Shown: positions 56,937 through 64,000 of the stretch, piece by piece
Layout of the letters: the number at the start of each line of letters is the position of its first letter
Numbering within the stretch: the first letter of the stretch is position 1
DNA from: Kocuria rhizophila DC2201
Lineage (GTDB): Bacteria; Actinomycetota; Actinomycetes; Actinomycetales; Micrococcaceae
Direction of reading: 5' to 3'
Assembly: GCF_000010285.1 (NCBI RefSeq)
Contig: NC_010617.1
Coordinates: 2,108,001-2,172,000, forward strand
DNA length: 64,000 nt
Translations under genes and position numbers: made by a program
The notes under the pieces: generated by a model
What the model was told of the DNA's origin: nothing
Database searches by the model: none
What the model saw: the letters and a program-made list of their open reading frames with translations, nothing else

Positions 56937-57920
56937 TCACATGCTCAGCAGCACCTTGCCCACGTGCGAGCCGCTGTCGAAGTACTCGTGGGCCTCGCGG
57001 ACCTGCTCCAGCGGGAACGTGCGGGACACCAGCGGGCGCACCCGGCCCGCGGCCACGAGCGGCCAGACGTGCTCGCGCACCGCGGCCATGATGGCCGCCT
57101 TCTCCGCGGCGGGGCGCGCCCGGAGGGTCGTGCCGATCACCGCCGCGCGCTTCTGGAGCAGCCGCCCCACGTTCAGCTCGCCCGTGGCACCGCCCTGCAT
57201 GCCGATGATCACGATGCGCCCGTTCGTGGCCACCGCCCGGAGGTTGGGGTCCAGGTACTTCGCGCCCACCACGTCCAGGATCACGTCCGCGCCGCGGCCG
57301 TCGGTGAGCTCCTCGACCCGGGCCACGAAGTCCTCGTCCCGGTAGCGGATGGGTGTGGCACCCAGCTCCTCGACCACCCGGGCCTTCTCCTCGCTGCCCA
57401 CGGTGGCCAGCACGGTCATGCCGAGGGCACGGGCCACCTGGATCGCGTGGGTGCCGATCCCGCCGGCGCCCCCGTGCACGAGCAGCGTCTCGCCCTCGCG
57501 TGCCGCGGCGGCCATGAACACGTTGGAGAACACGGTGGCCGCCACCTCGGGCAGTCCCGCGGCCGCCACCGGGTCCACACCCTCGGGCAGCGGGAGCACC
57601 TGCTGCCACGGGGCGAGCACCCGCTCGGCGTAGCCGCCCGAGTCCACGAGGGCCACCACGGGATCACCCACGCTCAGTCCGGCGTCGGCCGGGACGTCCT
57701 CCCCCAGCTCCAGCACCGTGCCGGAGACCTCCAGCCCGAACACGTCCGTGGCGTCCGGGGGCACGGGGTAGTGGCCCTGGCGCTGCAGGACGTCGGCGCG
57801 GTTGAGCCCCGCGGCGGCCACCTCGATCAGCACTCCACCGGCCGTGAGCTCCGGCTCGGGCACCTCGCTCACCGTGAGGACCTCGGGTCCGCCAGATTCC
57901 AGGTCGCGCACTGCACGCAT
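56937..57920 (-). CDS. NAD(P)H-quinone oxidoreductase, zinc-type alcohol dehydrogenase fold
   Basis: A 327-residue medium-chain reductase of the quinone oxidoreductase/PIG3 group. It has the GroES-like domain (VAAAGLNRADVLQRQGHYPVPP, VFGLEVSGTVLELG) and the NADPH-binding core LLVHGGAGGIGTHAIQVARALG. The catalytic-zinc ligands of true alcohol dehydrogenases are absent. Related enzymes reduce quinones with NADPH. The ATG has GGAAGGAAG upstream. It is monocistronic. Confidence 0.92.
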   Translation of the reverse strand: MRAVRDLESGGPEVLTVSEVPEPELTAGGVLIEVAAAGLNRADVLQRQGHYPVPPDATDVFGLEVSGTVLELGEDVPADAGLSVGDPVVALVDSGGYAERVLAPWQQVLPLPEGVDPVAAAGLPEVAATVFSNVFMAAAAREGETLLVHGGAGGIGTHAIQVARALGMTVLATVGSEEKARVVEELGATPIRYRDEDFVARVEELTDGRGADVILDVVGAKYLDPNLRAVATNGRIVIIGMQGGATGELNVGRLLQKRAAVIGTTLRARPAAEKAAIMAAVREHVWPLVAAGRVRPLVSRTFPLEQVREAHEYFDSGSHVGKVLLSM

Positions 57921-58070
57921 GGGACTTCCTTCCACTCGTCGTCTCGTCCCGTCCATCCTCACGCCGCACGGGCCGGGAGCACCAGCGCACGACGCCGCTG
58001 TTCCCCCTCCGCGCAACGGCGGCACCCGGGTGCCCGCGACGGCGCGTGACGTGGGCGCGGCACCCCGGTG

Positions 58071-58082
58071 GGCGGCGTCGTC
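58071..58082 (+). repeat. Copy of interspersed 12-mer GGCGGCGTCGTC (intergenic)
   Basis: Exact copy upstream of tRNA-Ser. Confidence 0.5.
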
Positions 58083-58146
58083 CCCCGGACCGGGCCCGTG
58101 CTGCGGCATTGGCCCGGCGGGCGCGGGCCGTGGAATAATGGCGACT

Positions 58147-58179
58147 CGTCCGTCGCGGGCGCGAGGCCCGCGACGGACG
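58147..58179 (+). other. Hairpin in the 5' leader of tRNA-Ser
   Basis: A perfect 14-bp stem with GCGAG loop that ends three bases before the tRNA 5' end. It lies between the likely promoter and the tRNA, so it should be part of the precursor. Confidence 0.6.
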
Positions 58180-58182
58180 GAG

Positions 58183-58270
58183 GGAAGGTTGTCCGAGCGG
58201 CCTAAGGAGCTGGTCTTGAAAACCAGTGTGCGGTAACCCCGTACCAAGGGTTCAAATCCCTTACCTTCCG
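58183..58270 (+). tRNA. tRNA-Ser (anticodon TGA)
   Basis: An 88-base class II tRNA: acceptor GGAAGGT pairs with ACCTTCC, discriminator G, anticodon loop CTTGAAA with TGA, a long variable arm (GTGCGGTAACCCCGTAC) and T-arm AAGGG-TTCAAAT-CCCTT. Confidence 0.97.
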
Positions 58271-58278
58271 CCCACCAC

Positions 58279-58319
58279 GAAGCCCCTGCCCCCTGGAGTT
58301 CCAAGGGGGCAGGGGCTTC
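58279..58319. terminator. Terminator between tRNA-Ser and the mutase gene
   Basis: A long stem of about 17 pairs with one bulge and a short loop between convergent transcription units. Confidence 0.75.
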
Positions 58320-58341
58320 ATCCGTGTCCGGGGACCGCGGG

Positions 58342-60045
58342 TCAGAGACCCACGACCTCCCGCAGCTGCGTGCTGATCTGCTGCAGCCGCTGGGCGGCGT
58401 CCTCGCGCGGCACGGGATCGCCGTCGAGCACCGGCAGCACGACCTCCAGGTAGCACTTGAGCTTAGGCTCGGTGCCGGAGGGGCGCACGATCACGCGGTC
58501 GTCGGCCTCGGTGCGCATGAGGATGCCCTCGGTGGGCAGCATCTCGGGCCCGCCCCTGGCCAGGTCCACGAACTCGGCGATCGGGGACCCCGCGAGCTCC
58601 GTGGGCGGGTTCTCCCGCAGCCGCTGCATGCCGCGGGTGATCAGGGAGAGGTCCGCCACGCGGAACGTGAGGGGCGCGGTGGCGTAGAGCCCGTGCATGT
58701 GGGCCAGCCGGTCCAGCTCCTGCTGCACGGTGGAGCCGCGCTGCTTGAGCCCGGCCACCAGCGAGGCCACGCGCACCGCGGTGGACACGCCGTCCTTGTC
58801 GCGGACGGCGGTGGGATCGGTGCAGTAGCCGATCGCTTCCTCGTAGCCGAAGCGCAGCCCCGGGGTGCGGGCGATCCACTTGAACCCGGTGAGGGTCTGG
58901 CGGAAGGAGAGCCCGTGGCGCTCGGCGATCCGTCCGAGCAGCCGGCCCGAGACGATCGAGCACGCCAGGGTGTCCCCGGACCGGTCCGGGTCGGAGGCGG
59001 CGTCCTCACCGAGCAGCGCCCCGAGCTCGTCACCGCTGAGGCGGCGCCAGTCCTGGGCGGGATCGCCCGTGCCCGCTCCCGTGGGGATGGCCACGGCGCA
59101 GCGGTCCGCGTCCGGGTCCATGGCAATGGCCACGTCGCAGTTCTCGCGAGCGGCGAGTGCCATGAGCAGGTCCATGGCTCCCGGCTCCTCCGGGTTGGGG
59201 AACGCCACCGTGGGGAAGTCCGGGTCCGGCTCCGCCTGCTCGGCGACCACCGAGACGTTGCGGAACCCGGCGGCGTCGAGCACGCGCAGGGCGGTGCCGA
59301 GCCCCACGCCGTGCATGGGGGTCAGGGCGATGGAGATGTCCTGGGAGGTCTCGGAACCGGCCCGCAGCGAGGAGGCGCGCTGCACGTAGTGCTCGAGCAC
59401 GGCGTCGTCGGCGGTGCTCACGGCCTCGGGGTCCCGGGGGACCTCGTCCGCGAAGGGCGTGGCCGCGATGCGCTCGGCGATCCGGGCGTCGTCCGGCGGG
59501 ACGATCTGCACGCCCTTCTCGTCGTCGGTGTCCACGGCGCGGCCGCCGAGGTAGACCTTGTAGCCGTTGTCGGCGGGCGGGTTGTGGGAGGCCGTGACCA
59601 TCACGCCGGCGTCCGCGCCGAGCTCGCGCACCGCGAACGCCACGAGGGGCGTGGGCAGCTGGGCGGGCAGACGCACGGCGCGGCACCCGGCCGCGGCGAA
59701 GACCGCTGCGGCGTCGGCGGCGAAGTCCTCGGAGCCGTGGCGGGCGTCGCAGCCCACCACCACGAGGGGCTCCGGGCCCACGCGGTCCAGCAGGAACGAG
59801 GCCAGCCCGGCACTCGCACGGATCACCACGGCACGGTTCATGCGGGACTCCCCCGCACCGACCGCGGCGCGCAGCCCGGCCGTGCCGAAGACCAGCGGGC
59901 CCTGGAACCGGGACTCGAGGTCCGCGAGCGCATTCTCGTCCCCGCCCCGGGCCTGCTCCAGCAGGCTGTGGAGCTCGGCGCGCGTGGCGTCGTCGGGATC
60001 GTGGTCCAGCCACTGCTGGACGCGGTCGACAAGCTGGATGTTCAT
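58342..60045 (-). CDS. Phospho-sugar mutase (PMM/PGM superfamily, PmmB-like)
   Basis: A 567-residue alpha-D-phosphohexomutase-family enzyme. The phosphoserine loop is TASHNPPADNGYK with Ser153, the metal loop AMDPDADRCAV, the sugar loop GYEEAIGYC and the phosphate site RPSGTEPKLKCYLE. By family it moves phosphate between C1 and C6 (or C5). Its ATG overlaps the deoC stop (TGATG), so it belongs to the deoxynucleoside operon and may serve as the phosphopentomutase there. Confidence 0.93.
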   Translation of the reverse strand: MNIQLVDRVQQWLDHDPDDATRAELHSLLEQARGGDENALADLESRFQGPLVFGTAGLRAAVGAGESRMNRAVVIRASAGLASFLLDRVGPEPLVVVGCDARHGSEDFAADAAAVFAAAGCRAVRLPAQLPTPLVAFAVRELGADAGVMVTASHNPPADNGYKVYLGGRAVDTDDEKGVQIVPPDDARIAERIAATPFADEVPRDPEAVSTADDAVLEHYVQRASSLRAGSETSQDISIALTPMHGVGLGTALRVLDAAGFRNVSVVAEQAEPDPDFPTVAFPNPEEPGAMDLLMALAARENCDVAIAMDPDADRCAVAIPTGAGTGDPAQDWRRLSGDELGALLGEDAASDPDRSGDTLACSIVSGRLLGRIAERHGLSFRQTLTGFKWIARTPGLRFGYEEAIGYCTDPTAVRDKDGVSTAVRVASLVAGLKQRGSTVQQELDRLAHMHGLYATAPLTFRVADLSLITRGMQRLRENPPTELAGSPIAEFVDLARGGPEMLPTEGILMRTEADDRVIVRPSGTEPKLKCYLEVVLPVLDGDPVPREDAAQRLQQISTQLREVVGL

Positions 60046-60701
60046 CAGGAATCCAGTCCTTCCAGTACCGAACGTGTGCCGGAGAGCCCCAGGCGGGTTG
60101 CTCCGGCCTCGACCATGGCGAGCGCGGCCTCCGTGGTGCGGATGCCGCCCGAGGCCTTCACCCCGAGGCGATCCCCGACGGTCTGCGCCATGAGGCGCAC
60201 GGCCTCTACACTCGCGCCACCGGCGGGGTGGAAGCCCGTGGAGGTCTTCACGAAGTCCGCTCCGGCGACCTCCGCCGCCTGGCACGCGGCGACGATCTGC
60301 TCGTCGCTCAGCGCGGCGGACTCGATGATGACCTTCAGGACGGTGGGCTCGGGGCACGCGGCACGAACGGCCTCGATGTCCTCGCGCACACCGTCCCAGT
60401 CCCCGTCCATCGCGAGGCCGAGGTTGATGACCATGTCCACCTCGTCCGCGCCCTGGGCCACGGAGTCCGCGGCCTCCACTGCCTTGACCTCGGAGGGGTG
60501 CGCCCCGGACGGGAAGCCGCACACGGTGGCGAGCTTCACGCCCTCGGGCAGCTCCACGTCCAGGCGGGACGGCGAGACGCAGATGGAGTAGGTGCCCAGT
60601 TCCCCGGCCTCGCGGGCCAGCTCCGCCACCTGCTCCGCGGTGGACTCGGGCTTGAGCAGGGTGTGGTCGACCATGGCGGCGAGCTCTGCGCGGGTGATCA
60701 T
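60045..60701 (-). CDS. deoC: Deoxyribose-phosphate aldolase
   Basis: A 218-residue class I aldolase that splits 2-deoxyribose-5-phosphate into glyceraldehyde-3-phosphate and acetaldehyde. [14 protein letters not shown] opens the barrel, EVDMVINLG follows, and the Schiff-base lysine is in [26 protein letters not shown] carries the second lysine. The ATG has AAGGAG seven bases upstream. It lies between deoA and the mutase gene in one operon. Confidence 0.96.
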   Translation of the reverse strand: MITRAELAAMVDHTLLKPESTAEQVAELAREAGELGTYSICVSPSRLDVELPEGVKLATVCGFPSGAHPSEVKAVEAADSVAQGADEVDMVINLGLAMDGDWDGVREDIEAVRAACPEPTVLKVIIESAALSDEQIVAACQAAEVAGADFVKTSTGFHPAGGASVEAVRLMAQTVGDRLGVKASGGIRTTEAALAMVEAGATRLGLSGTRSVLEGLDS

Positions 60702-60792
60702 GTGGTTCTCCTTGGTGGTTCGTGGGGCTGCCGCACGGTGGGCGGCAGCGGTCGTGGGGTACGCCGTACGCACGGCGGGGCGGGGAGCGCGC

Positions 60793-62088
60793 TCAGGCGA
60801 TCCGGTCGATCACCACGTCCTCGCGGGCGCCGGTGCCCTCCGCGGCGTCGGGATCGATGGTGGCGCCCCCGGACAGGGACTCCAGGGCGCGCTCGAAGCG
60901 CTCGGGGGTGTCCGTGTGCAGGGTGAACAGCTTCTGCCCCCTGGTGACGCGCTCACCGGGCACCGCGTGGATCTCCACACCGGCGCCGGCCTGCACGGGA
61001 TCGCCCTGCCGGGCACGGCCGGCACCGAGGCGCCACGACGCCACACCCACGGACATCGCGTCCATCTCGGTGAGCACGCCGTCCGTCTCGGCCAGCACGT
61101 CCTGCGTGTGCTTCGCCTCCGGCAGCGGGGCCTCGGGGTCACCGCCCTGCGCGGCCACCATGGCCTTCCAGGCGTCCATGGCGCGCCCGTCCTGCAGCGC
61201 GGCCTCGACGTCCGCATCCTTCACACCGGCCGCGGCGAGCATCTCCCGCGCGAGCGCCACGGTCAGGCGCACGACGTCGCTCGGCCCGCCCCCGGCGAGC
61301 ACCTCCACCGACTCGCGCACCTCCAGGGCGTTGCCCACGGTGCGCCCGAGCGGGCGGGACATGTCCGTGAGCAGCGCGACGGTGTCCACCCCGTGGTCCT
61401 TGCCGAGGTCCACCATGGTGCGCGCGAGCTCCCGGGCGTCCTGCTCGGACTTCATGAACGCGCCCGGGCCGGTCTTGACGTCCAGCACCAGGGCGCCGGT
61501 GCCCTCGGCGATCTTCTTGGACATGATGGAGGACGCGATCAGCGGGATGCACTCGACCGTGGAGGTGGTGTCACGCAGCGCGTAGAGCTTCTTGTCCGCC
61601 GGTGCCAGGCCGCTGCCCGCGGCGCAGATCACCGCACCCACGGTGTCCAGGATCTCCATCATGCGCTCGTTGGAAAGGTCCGCGCGCCACCCCGGGATGG
61701 CCTCCATCTTGTCCAGGGTGCCGCCCGTGTGGCCCAGGCCGCGGCCCGAGAGCTGCGGCACGGCCACCCCGAAGCTCGCGACCAGCGGGGCGAGCGGGAG
61801 GGTGATCTTGTCCCCCACGCCACCCGTGGAGTGCTTGTCCGCGGTGGGCCGGGAGAGGGCCTTGAAGTTCATGCGCTCGCCGGAGTCGATCATGGCCTGC
61901 GTCCAGCGGGAGATCTCGGTACGGTCCATCCCGTTGAGGAAGATGGCCATGGCCAGGGCGGACATCTGCTCGTCCGCCACCACGCCGCGCGTGTAGGCGT
62001 CGATCACCCAGTCGATGGCCTCGGGGGACAGGGTCCCGCGGTCCCTCTTCATGCGGATGACGTCAACGGCGTCGAACGCTTCGACCAT
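60793..62088 (-). CDS. deoA: Thymidine phosphorylase
   Basis: A 431-residue pyrimidine nucleoside phosphorylase that turns thymidine and phosphate into thymine and deoxyribose-1-phosphate. The family signature [20 protein letters not shown] is intact. [13 protein letters not shown] binds phosphate and [14 protein letters not shown] is conserved. The C-terminal domain is complete. The ATG of MVEAFDAV is used; a GTG three codons earlier is possible. It heads the deoA-deoC-mutase operon, divergent from nupC. Confidence 0.95.
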   Translation of the reverse strand: MVEAFDAVDVIRMKRDRGTLSPEAIDWVIDAYTRGVVADEQMSALAMAIFLNGMDRTEISRWTQAMIDSGERMNFKALSRPTADKHSTGGVGDKITLPLAPLVASFGVAVPQLSGRGLGHTGGTLDKMEAIPGWRADLSNERMMEILDTVGAVICAAGSGLAPADKKLYALRDTTSTVECIPLIASSIMSKKIAEGTGALVLDVKTGPGAFMKSEQDARELARTMVDLGKDHGVDTVALLTDMSRPLGRTVGNALEVRESVEVLAGGGPSDVVRLTVALAREMLAAAGVKDADVEAALQDGRAMDAWKAMVAAQGGDPEAPLPEAKHTQDVLAETDGVLTEMDAMSVGVASWRLGAGRARQGDPVQAGAGVEIHAVPGERVTRGQKLFTLHTDTPERFERALESLSGGATIDPDAAEGTGAREDVVIDRIA

Positions 62089-62262
62089 CGTGTTCACTCC
62101 CTCGTTCAGATGCGGCGCCGTGCTGGTGCGGGTGCGCGCCCGCGACACGACTCACCGTCAATCCTATGCGCGGTTTCGGAAAATCTGGCAACTATAGTTT
62201 TGACAAATGTTCGCACCGCGGCAGAGCCGCCGCGGTGCCGTGAATCGAAAGCTGGGGTCACC
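62089..62262. promoter_or_regulatory. Divergent deoA / nupC control region
   Basis: 174 bases. The self-complementary ACTATAGT (62192-62199) gives a TATAGT -10 box in both directions. Next to it TTTTGACAAATGTTCG (62198-62213) resembles the imperfect palindromes bound by SorC/DeoR-type deoxynucleoside repressors. On the minus strand TAGGAT near 62160 is another -10 candidate for deoA. Confidence 0.4.
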
Positions 62263-63480
62263 GTGGACCGTTTCCAGGGCCTGATCGGGATCTTCCTGAT
62301 CCTGGGCATCATCGTTCTCCTCTCCCGTCAGCGCAGCGCCATCAAGTGGCGCACCCTCGCCGTGGGGCTGGCCCTGCAGGTGGGCGTGGCGCTGCTGATC
62401 CTCAAGTGGGGCCCGGGCTTCGAGGCCCTGAAGTGGTTCTCCGACCTGGTGCAGGGCCTCATCGGCTTCACCAACGAGGGCACCACGTTCGTCTTCGGCC
62501 CGCTCATGGACGAGAAGAACGGCTTCGTCTTCGCGCTCAACGTGCTGCCGGTGATCATCTTCCTGGGCGCGCTCATCAGCGCGCTGTACTACCTGAGGAT
62601 CATCCAGGTGTTCGTGCACGTGCTGGGCACCGTGCTGAACAAGATCATGGGCACGTCCAAGATCGAGTCTGTGTTCGCCTCCACCGTGATCTTCCTGGGC
62701 CAGAGCGAGGCGCCCCTGATGATCAAGCCGTACCTGAGCAAGCTCACGCGCTCCGAGCTGTTCGCGTGCATGACCGGCGGTTTCGCCGCCGCCGCGGGCT
62801 CCACCCTGGTGGGCTACTCCCTGCTGGGCGCCCCGCTGCCCTACCTGCTCGCGGCATCGGTCATGAACGCCCCCGGCTCCCTGCTGGTGGCCAAGGCCCT
62901 GATGCCGGAGACCGAGAAGTCCGTGGCGTCCGTGAACGCCCTCAAAGTGCGGGACACCGAGTCCAAGAACCTCATCGACGCGATCGGCACGGGTGCCCTC
63001 AACGGTGGGCGGATCGCCGTGATCGTGGGCTGCCTGCTGATCGCGTTCATCGCCCTGATCGCCCTGGTCTCCTCCGTGCTCGGGTGGGCCGGCTCGCTGT
63101 TCGGCTTCGAGGGGTGGTCCCTGGAGGGTCTGTTCGGCATCATCTTCGCGCCGCTCGCGTGGGCCATCGGCGTGCCGTGGCAGGACGCCGCGCAGGTGGG
63201 CAACTTCATCGGCCAGAAGACCATCCTCAACGAGTTCGTGGGCTACACCTCGTTCGGTCCCGCGATCCCCAGCATGGATCCCCAGTCCGTGCTGATCACC
63301 ACGTTCGCCCTGGCCGGCTTCGCCAACCTCTCCTCGATCGCCATCCAGATCGGCTCCATCGGCGGGCTCGCCCCGGACCGTCGCGGGGACGTGGCCAAGA
63401 TGGGCCTGTTCGCGCTGTTCGGCGGCTTCCTCACCAACATGCTCAACGCCGCGCTCGTCGGCGTGATCATGGGCCTCTAG
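62263..63480 (+). CDS. nupC: Concentrative nucleoside transporter
   Basis: A 405-residue CNT-family membrane protein with about ten helices that imports nucleosides with protons or sodium. Conserved parts are FVFALNVLPVIIFLGALISALYYL, GQSEAPLMIKPYL (the nucleoside-binding loop), SVMNAPGSLLVAKALMPE and GQKTILNEFVGY with LAGFANLSSIAIQIGSIGGLAP. The GTG at 63263-equivalent (62263) is preceded by a weak GGGG site. It is divergent from deoA and followed 33 bases later by a SorC/DeoR-type regulator gene, so it is part of one regulon. Confidence 0.94.
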   Translation: MDRFQGLIGIFLILGIIVLLSRQRSAIKWRTLAVGLALQVGVALLILKWGPGFEALKWFSDLVQGLIGFTNEGTTFVFGPLMDEKNGFVFALNVLPVIIFLGALISALYYLRIIQVFVHVLGTVLNKIMGTSKIESVFASTVIFLGQSEAPLMIKPYLSKLTRSELFACMTGGFAAAAGSTLVGYSLLGAPLPYLLAASVMNAPGSLLVAKALMPETEKSVASVNALKVRDTESKNLIDAIGTGALNGGRIAVIVGCLLIAFIALIALVSSVLGWAGSLFGFEGWSLEGLFGIIFAPLAWAIGVPWQDAAQVGNFIGQKTILNEFVGYTSFGPAIPSMDPQSVLITTFALAGFANLSSIAIQIGSIGGLAPDRRGDVAKMGLFALFGGFLTNMLNAALVGVIMGL

Positions 63481-63513
63481 CGTGGCCTCGCGCGTGACGA
63501 GAGGGTGCGCCGC

Positions 63514-64000
63514 ATGCGGCTGAGCGCCCGGGACGCGCAGTCCCTGGAGGTGGCCCGGCTGTACTACCAGCGCGGCCTCGCGCAGGCGGACGTGGCCCGG
63601 CAGCTGTCGATCTCCCGCCCCACGGTCTCCAAGCTGCTGCAGCACGCGAAGGACCGCGGCTTCGTGAGCATCGAGATCCGCGATCCGCGTGCTGTCTCCT
63701 CGGACGTGGGGCGGGAGCTGTGCCTGCGCTTCGGGCTCACCCAGGCGCGCGTGGTGGCCGCCGCGGACACCGACGACGAGCTGCTGCACGAGCTCGGCGG
63801 CATGGGCGCCCAGGTGCTCGAGGAGAACGTGGCGGACGGGGACCTCGTGGGCATCACGTGGGGGCGCACGATGCGCGCCGTGGCGCAGGCCCTCACCCCG
63901 CAGCCGCGCAGCGGGGTGCACATGGTGCAGCTCAAGGGTGGTAGCGGCCTCACCTCACCCCTGGCGGGCCACCACGAGACGGTGCGGCTGCTGTGCGCCG
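63514..64000 (+). CDS. SorC/DeoR-family sugar-binding transcriptional regulator (3' end outside window)
   Basis: 162 residues of a gene cut by the window end. The N-terminal helix-turn-helix (EVARLYYQRGLAQADVARQLSISRPTVSKLLQHAKDRGFV) is the SorC type. The effector domain starts with 'LCLRFGLTQARVVAAADTDD' and 'LVGITWGRTMRAVAQAL'. Bacillus DeoR belongs to this family and is relieved by deoxyribose-5-phosphate. With deoC, deoA and nupC next door, the same role is likely. The ATG has GAGAGGG eight bases upstream. Confidence 0.9.
   Translation, partial: MRLSARDAQSLEVARLYYQRGLAQADVARQLSISRPTVSKLLQHAKDRGFVSIEIRDPRAVSSDVGRELCLRFGLTQARVVAAADTDDELLHELGGMGAQVLEENVADGDLVGITWGRTMRAVAQALTPQPRSGVHMVQLKGGSGLTSPLAGHHETVRLLCA

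Larger units (their letters stand above)
57921..58182. other. Intergenic region upstream of tRNA-Ser
   Basis: 262 bases. One exact 12-mer repeat (58071-58082), a plausible tRNA promoter (TTGGCC near 58112 and AATAAT near 58132, spacing a little long) and a perfect hairpin abutting the tRNA. No gene seen. Confidence 0.5.

Noticed and set aside
62200-62205. TTGACA as the -35 box of nupC
   Set aside because: No acceptable -10 hexamer lies 16-18 bases downstream; the sequence fits an operator half-site better.

Overview
The window is a stretch of high-GC actinobacterial core chromosome. Codon usage is strongly G/C-ending, many genes start with GTG, and several gene blocks match conserved actinobacterial orders: carD-ispD-ispF-cysS-rlmB with a divergent LpqE-like lipoprotein gene, senX3-regX3 next to phoU and gpmA, and treS/maltokinase/glgB/glgE. 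Gene content and order suggest a member of the Micrococcaceae, possibly Kocuria. That placement is inference; the 16S gene here could settle it. I saw no prophage, insertion sequence or CRISPR array.

Layout. 0-2 kb: end of an ABC exporter and a maleylpyruvate-isomerase-like protein. 2-7 kb: tRNA-Thr, a membrane-anchored DsbA-like protein, and otsA-otsB-DUF4032 (trehalose synthesis plus a kinase-like protein). 7-13.3 kb: a fatty-acyl reductase/HAD fusion with a TetR gene behind it, divergent from an SDR-PlsC-alkylglycerone-phosphate-synthase operon; together they look like an ether-lipid pathway. 13.5-15.5 kb: acetoacetyl-CoA synthetase. 15.6-21.4 kb: one 16S-23S-5S rRNA operon on the minus strand. 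21.5-35 kb: the GlgE pathway (a maltokinase-GlgB fusion, TreS, GlgE), with glycogen phosphorylase and debranching enzyme. 35-40.6 kb: rlmB, cysS, ispF, ispD, carD, lpqE-like. 40.7-45.2 kb: regX3, senX3, phoU, gpmA, a methyltransferase. 45.3-50.4 kb: DUF2516 protein, a cystathionine-type PLP enzyme, tmk-holB, a secreted alpha/beta hydrolase, a second tRNA-Thr. 50.6-58.3 kb: P-type ATPase, an unknown gene, cstA-ybdD, quinone oxidoreductase, tRNA-Ser. 58.3-64 kb: a deoxynucleoside catabolism locus (sugar-phosphate mutase, deoC, deoA, divergent nupC and a SorC/DeoR regulator cut by the window end).

How the genes work together. OtsA/OtsB make trehalose from UDP-glucose. TreS interconverts trehalose and maltose, the maltokinase part of the fusion makes maltose-1-phosphate, GlgE polymerises it and GlgB branches it; GlgP and GlgX degrade the glucan. 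The reductase, SDR, acyltransferase and AGPS-like enzyme could together make alkyl-ether glycerolipids.

Non-coding signals of note: a run of genes with a -10 box exactly six bases before an ATG/GTG (leaderless mRNAs), an 11-bp-phased PHO box between senX3 and phoU, a 25-bp complementary pair flanking 23S rRNA, a perfect hairpin inside the start of ispD, and eleven exact copies of the 12-mer GGCGGCGTCGTC spread over both strands.
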